From Mycolicibacterium goodii (GTDB taxonomy: Bacteria; Actinomycetota; Actinomycetes; Mycobacteriales; Mycobacteriaceae), in NCBI RefSeq assembly GCF_022370755.2, contig NZ_CP092364.2, positions 930,001-994,000 of the forward strand: DNA of 64,000 nt, read 5' to 3'. The position numbers were made by a program, and so were the translations under genes. Shown here piece by piece: positions 60,881-64,000 of this stretch. Under the pieces are notes generated by a model. The model saw nothing but the letters and a program-made list of their open reading frames with translations, was not told the DNA's origin and made no database searches. Position 1 is the stretch's first letter. Each line of letters opens with the position of its first letter.

Positions 60881-61323
60881 CGACACCAGCGCACGATGCG
60901 CCGTTGGTGTTTCCGTCGGTGGCATTCCGGCCACTGCGCTTGCTGGTCGTCTGTGTCGCGCTGACCGTTGTCGCATTGCTTGCTGCCGGGTTCACCGGGC
61001 ACGTCTTCTTCGGGATGTTCTTCGGCATCGGACTGGGACTCGGGCTGATCAACGCCCTTCTCGTCCGTCGCGCCGTCGAATCGATCACGGCCGAAGAGCA
61101 CCCGCTCAAGAAGAAGATGGCCGTCAACTCGGCCACCCGGCTTCTCGTCATCACCGCGATCGCACTCGTCATCGCGTTTGTCTTCAAGAGCTCGGGCGGC
61201 ATCGCGGTGCTGTTCGGGTTGGCGGTGTTCCAGGCACTGCTGGTGATGAGCACCAGCATCCCCGTCCTGCGGAAGATCCGCTCGAATGGCCTGGACGTCT
61301 TGGATACGGAATCGAAGGGTTGA
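60877..61323 (+). CDS. atpI: ATP synthase accessory protein AtpI
   Basis: A 148-residue membrane protein of the AtpI/UncI type with four predicted helices ([69 protein letters not shown]). AtpI aids assembly of the c-ring and is dispensable in several bacteria. GTG 60877 is used and overlaps the leader frame stop. It is the first gene of the atp operon, 10 bases before atpB. Confidence 0.88.
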   Translation: MTTPAHDAPLVFPSVAFRPLRLLVVCVALTVVALLAAGFTGHVFFGMFFGIGLGLGLINALLVRRAVESITAEEHPLKKKMAVNSATRLLVITAIALVIAFVFKSSGGIAVLFGLAVFQALLVMSTSIPVLRKIRSNGLDVLDTESKG

Positions 61324-61333
61324 GCTGACCTCC

Positions 61334-62110
61334 ATGACTCAGACGACGACCGTGCTGGCCGCGGAAGAGGGTGGCGCCGCCATCCACGTCGGCCACCACA
61401 CGCTCGTGTTCGAGCTGTTCGGCATGACGTTCAATGGCGACACCATCCTCGCCACGGCCGTCACCGCCGTGATCGTGATCGCGCTGGCCTTCTACCTGCG
61501 CTCCAAGGTCACGTCGACCGGGGTGCCCGGAGGCGTGCAGCTGTTCTGGGAGGCGCTGACGATCCAGATGCGTCAGCAGATCGAGGGCTCGATCGGCATG
61601 AAGATCGCCCCGTTCGTGCTGCCGCTCGCGGTGACGATCTTCGTGTTCATCCTGGTCTCGAACTGGCTTGCGGTGCTTCCGCTGCAGTACGGCGGAGCCG
61701 ACGGCGCCGCGGCCGAGTTGTACAAGGCACCCGCTTCCGACATCAACTTCGTGCTGGCGCTCGCGTTGTTCGTGTTCGTCTGCTACCACGCCGCAGGCAT
61801 CTGGCGTCGCGGCATCGTCGGCCACCCGATCAAGGTCCTCAAGGGCCACGTCGCGTTCCTCGCGCCGATCAACATCGTCGAAGAGCTCGCCAAGCCGGTC
61901 TCGCTGGCCCTCCGTCTTTTCGGCAACATCTTCGCCGGCGGCATCCTGGTCGCGCTGATCGCGATGTTCCCCTGGTACATCCAGTGGTTCCCGAACGCCG
62001 TGTGGAAGACCTTCGATCTGTTCGTCGGCCTCATCCAGGCCTTCATCTTCTCGCTGCTGACGATCCTGTACTTCAGCCAGTCGATGGAGCTGGACCACGA
62101 CGAACACTGA
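61334..62110 (+). CDS. atpB: ATP synthase subunit a
   Basis: A 258-residue membrane subunit that forms the proton half-channels of Fo. It has five or six helices and the essential arginine in [14 protein letters not shown] (Arg194 from this start). The published M. smegmatis numbering of this residue as 188 suggests that the true start may be GTG 61352, six codons later. The ATG at 61334 has only a weak ribosome site. atpE follows after 81 bases. Confidence 0.95.
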   Translation: MTQTTTVLAAEEGGAAIHVGHHTLVFELFGMTFNGDTILATAVTAVIVIALAFYLRSKVTSTGVPGGVQLFWEALTIQMRQQIEGSIGMKIAPFVLPLAVTIFVFILVSNWLAVLPLQYGGADGAAAELYKAPASDINFVLALALFVFVCYHAAGIWRRGIVGHPIKVLKGHVAFLAPINIVEELAKPVSLALRLFGNIFAGGILVALIAMFPWYIQWFPNAVWKTFDLFVGLIQAFIFSLLTILYFSQSMELDHDEH

Positions 62111-62116
62111 GCATGA

Positions 62117-62452
<336 letters not shown>

Positions 62453-62461
62453 TCCGTCGGC

Positions 62462-62977
62462 ATGGGTGAATTCAGCGCAACGATCCTGGCGGCCAGCCAG
62501 GCAGCCGAGGAAGGCGGCGGGGGTCAGAGCAACTTCCTGATCCCCAACGGCACCTTCTTCGCCGTGCTGATCATTTTCTTGATCGTGCTCGGCGTGATCT
62601 CGAAATGGGTTGTGCCACCGATCAGCAAGGTGCTGGCCGAGCGGGAAGCGATGCTGGCCAAGACCGCAGCCGACAACCGCAAGTCCGCCGAGCAGGTCGC
62701 TGCGGCACAAGCGGACTACGACAAGGCCATGGCCGGGGCGCGCGCACAGGCCTCGGCGCTTCGCGACGAGGCCCGCGCGGCCGGTCGCCAGGTGGTCGAC
62801 GAGAAGCGTGCACAAGCCAGTGGTGAGGTCGCCGAGACCCTGCGCCAGGCGGACCAGCAACTGTCCGCACAGGGCGATCAGGTGCGCGGTGGCCTTGAGT
62901 CGTCGGTGGACGGGCTGTCAGCCAAGCTGGCCAGCAGGATCCTCGGCGTCGACGTGAAATCAGGTGGGACACAGTAG
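62462..62977 (+). CDS. atpF: ATP synthase subunit b
   Basis: A 171-residue stator subunit. One membrane helix ([20 protein letters not shown]) is followed by a long charged coiled-coil helix ([21 protein letters not shown] onward). In mycobacteria it pairs with the b-like half of the b-delta fusion encoded next, so the stator is a heterodimer. ATG 62462 follows 9 bases after atpE. The stop TAG is directly followed by the ATG of the fusion gene (TAGATG). Confidence 0.95.
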   Translation: MGEFSATILAASQAAEEGGGGQSNFLIPNGTFFAVLIIFLIVLGVISKWVVPPISKVLAEREAMLAKTAADNRKSAEQVAAAQADYDKAMAGARAQASALRDEARAAGRQVVDEKRAQASGEVAETLRQADQQLSAQGDQVRGGLESSVDGLSAKLASRILGVDVKSGGTQ

Positions 62978-64000
62978 ATGTCGATTTTCATCGGACAGCT
63001 GATCGGCTTTGCCGTCATCGCGTTCATCATCGTCAAGTGGGTGGTGCCACCCGTGCGGAACCTGATGCGTAACCAGCAGGAGGCCGTGCGTGCGGCGCTC
63101 GCCGAGAGTGCCGAGGCATCGAAGAAGCTCGCTGATGCCGATGCGATGCACGCCAAGGCGCTTGCCGACGCCAAGGCCGAGTCGGAGAAGGTCACCGAGG
63201 AGGCCAAGCAGGACTCCGAGCGCATCGCCGCGCAGCTGTCCGAACAGGCCGGCACCGAGGCGGAACGGATCAAGGCCCAAGGCGCACAGCAGATCCAGTT
63301 GATGCGCCAGCAGCTCATCCGCCAGCTGCGGACCGGGCTCGGCGCGGAGGCGGTCGACAAGGCCGCCGAGATCGTGCGGGCTCATGTCGCCGATCCGCAG
63401 GCACAGTCGGCCACCGTCGACCGCTTCCTGGCCGAGCTGGAGCAGATGGCGCCGTCGAGCGTGGTGATCGACACCGCCGCGACCAGCAAGCTGCGTGCCG
63501 CGAGCCGTGAATCGCTCGCGGTGCTGGTCGAGAAGTTCGACTCGGTCGCCGGCGGCCTCGACGCCGACGGGCTCACGAAGCTCGCCGACGAACTGGCTGC
63601 GGTCGCGAAGCTGCTGCTGACCGAGACGACCCTCAACAAGCACCTGGCCGAGCCCGCCGACGACGCCGCACCCAAGGTGCGCCTGCTCGAGCGTCTGCTC
63701 TCGGACAAGGTCGGCGCCACCACGCTGGATGTGCTTCGGACCGCCGTGTCGCGCCGTTGGTCGACCGAGTCGAACCTGATCGACGCCGTCGAGCACACCG
63801 CCCGCCTGGCACTGCTCAAGCGCGCCGAGGTCGCAGGCGAGGTCGACGAGGTCGAAGAGCAGCTGTTCCGGTTCGGACGCATCCTCGACACCGAACCGCG
63901 GCTGTCAGCGCTGCTGAGCGACTACACCACTCCCGCCCAACGCCGCGTCGCGCTTCTGGACAAGGCGCTCACCGGCCGCCCGGGTGTGAACAAGACAGCT
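62978..64000 (+). CDS. atpH: ATP synthase b-delta fusion subunit, N-terminal 341 codons
   Basis: The gene runs past the window end; 341 codons are visible of about 445 expected. Residues 1-25 form a membrane helix ([19 protein letters not shown]), about 30-165 a charged coiled coil like subunit b, and from about 170 the delta domain begins ([19 protein letters not shown] to [17 protein letters not shown]). The b-delta fusion is a mark of mycobacteria and some relatives. The insertion that joins the two domains is the part between about 150 and 300. It is also called atpFH. Confidence 0.95.
   Translation, partial: MSIFIGQLIGFAVIAFIIVKWVVPPVRNLMRNQQEAVRAALAESAEASKKLADADAMHAKALADAKAESEKVTEEAKQDSERIAAQLSEQAGTEAERIKAQGAQQIQLMRQQLIRQLRTGLGAEAVDKAAEIVRAHVADPQAQSATVDRFLAELEQMAPSSVVIDTAATSKLRAASRESLAVLVEKFDSVAGGLDADGLTKLADELAAVAKLLLTETTLNKHLAEPADDAAPKVRLLERLLSDKVGATTLDVLRTAVSRRWSTESNLIDAVEHTARLALLKRAEVAGEVDEVEEQLFRFGRILDTEPRLSALLSDYTTPAQRRVALLDKALTGRPGVNKTA

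Overview
The window comes from a high-GC, fast-growing mycobacterium, most likely Mycolicibacterium (Mycobacterium) smegmatis or a very close relative. The evidence is the strong GC bias at third codon positions, frequent GTG and TTG starts, mycobacterial markers (a fused b-delta ATP synthase subunit, CysN/CysC fusion, WecA, the AtpE sequence) and gene order. From memory, the backbone genes follow M. tuberculosis Rv1274-Rv1307: lprB, lprC, sixA-like, exonuclease, SbcC-like ATPase, oppA-D, cysDN, Rrf2 regulator, argS, lysA, thrA, thrC, thrB, rho, rpmE, prfA, hemK, sua5, rfe, atpI, atpB-E-F-H. The species call is an inference and no database was searched.

Layout. (1) 1-5.2 kb: lipoproteins LprB (cut by the window edge) and LprC, a SixA-type phosphatase, and a nuclease/ATPase pair resembling YhaO/YhaN. 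(2) 5.2-9.4 kb: accessory block with an O-methyltransferase, LysR regulator, flavin-dependent acyl-CoA dehydrogenase and alpha/beta hydrolase. (3) 9.4-14.9 kb: the oppBCDA peptide importer on the minus strand. (4) 15.1-16.5 kb: three tiny exported paralogues and an exported protein on the opposite strand. (5) 16.6-24.1 kb: a two-component system followed by two GT-C glycosyltransferases flanking a GT2-GtrA fusion, which together look like a membrane glycosylation machine. (6) 24.2-28.8 kb: thioesterase/TetR divergent from a DUF7064-like protein, a phosphotransferase and an MFS exporter. (7) 28.9-34.3 kb: sulfate activation (cysD, cysNC, cysQ) with an isochorismatase, an FMN protein and an Rrf2 regulator. 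(8) 34.3-44.8 kb: accessory genes including VOC, GNAT and nitronate monooxygenase proteins, a NarL-type two-component system with a DUF4097 protein, an F420-type oxidoreductase, TetR/FAD monooxygenase, a fourth copy of the small exported family, an AT-richer gap and an O-methyltransferase. (9) 45-53.9 kb: tRNA-Arg(CCG), argS, the lysA-hom-thrC-thrB amino-acid operon and rho with a long structured leader. (10) 53.9-64 kb: TetR and acyl-CoA synthetase, rpmE-prfA-prmC-tsaC-wecA, then the atp operon from atpI to the first 341 codons of the fused b-delta subunit.

Conserved housekeeping blocks are tightly packed with ATGA/GTGA overlaps, which suggests translational coupling. The accessory blocks between them carry the regulators, palindromic operators and unknown small proteins. 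No insertion sequence, prophage, CRISPR array or rRNA was seen. The parts most worth following up are the GT-C/GT2-GtrA module with its leaderless two-component system, the four-member small exported family, the leaders of cysD, rho and atpI, and several long perfect or near-perfect inverted repeats.
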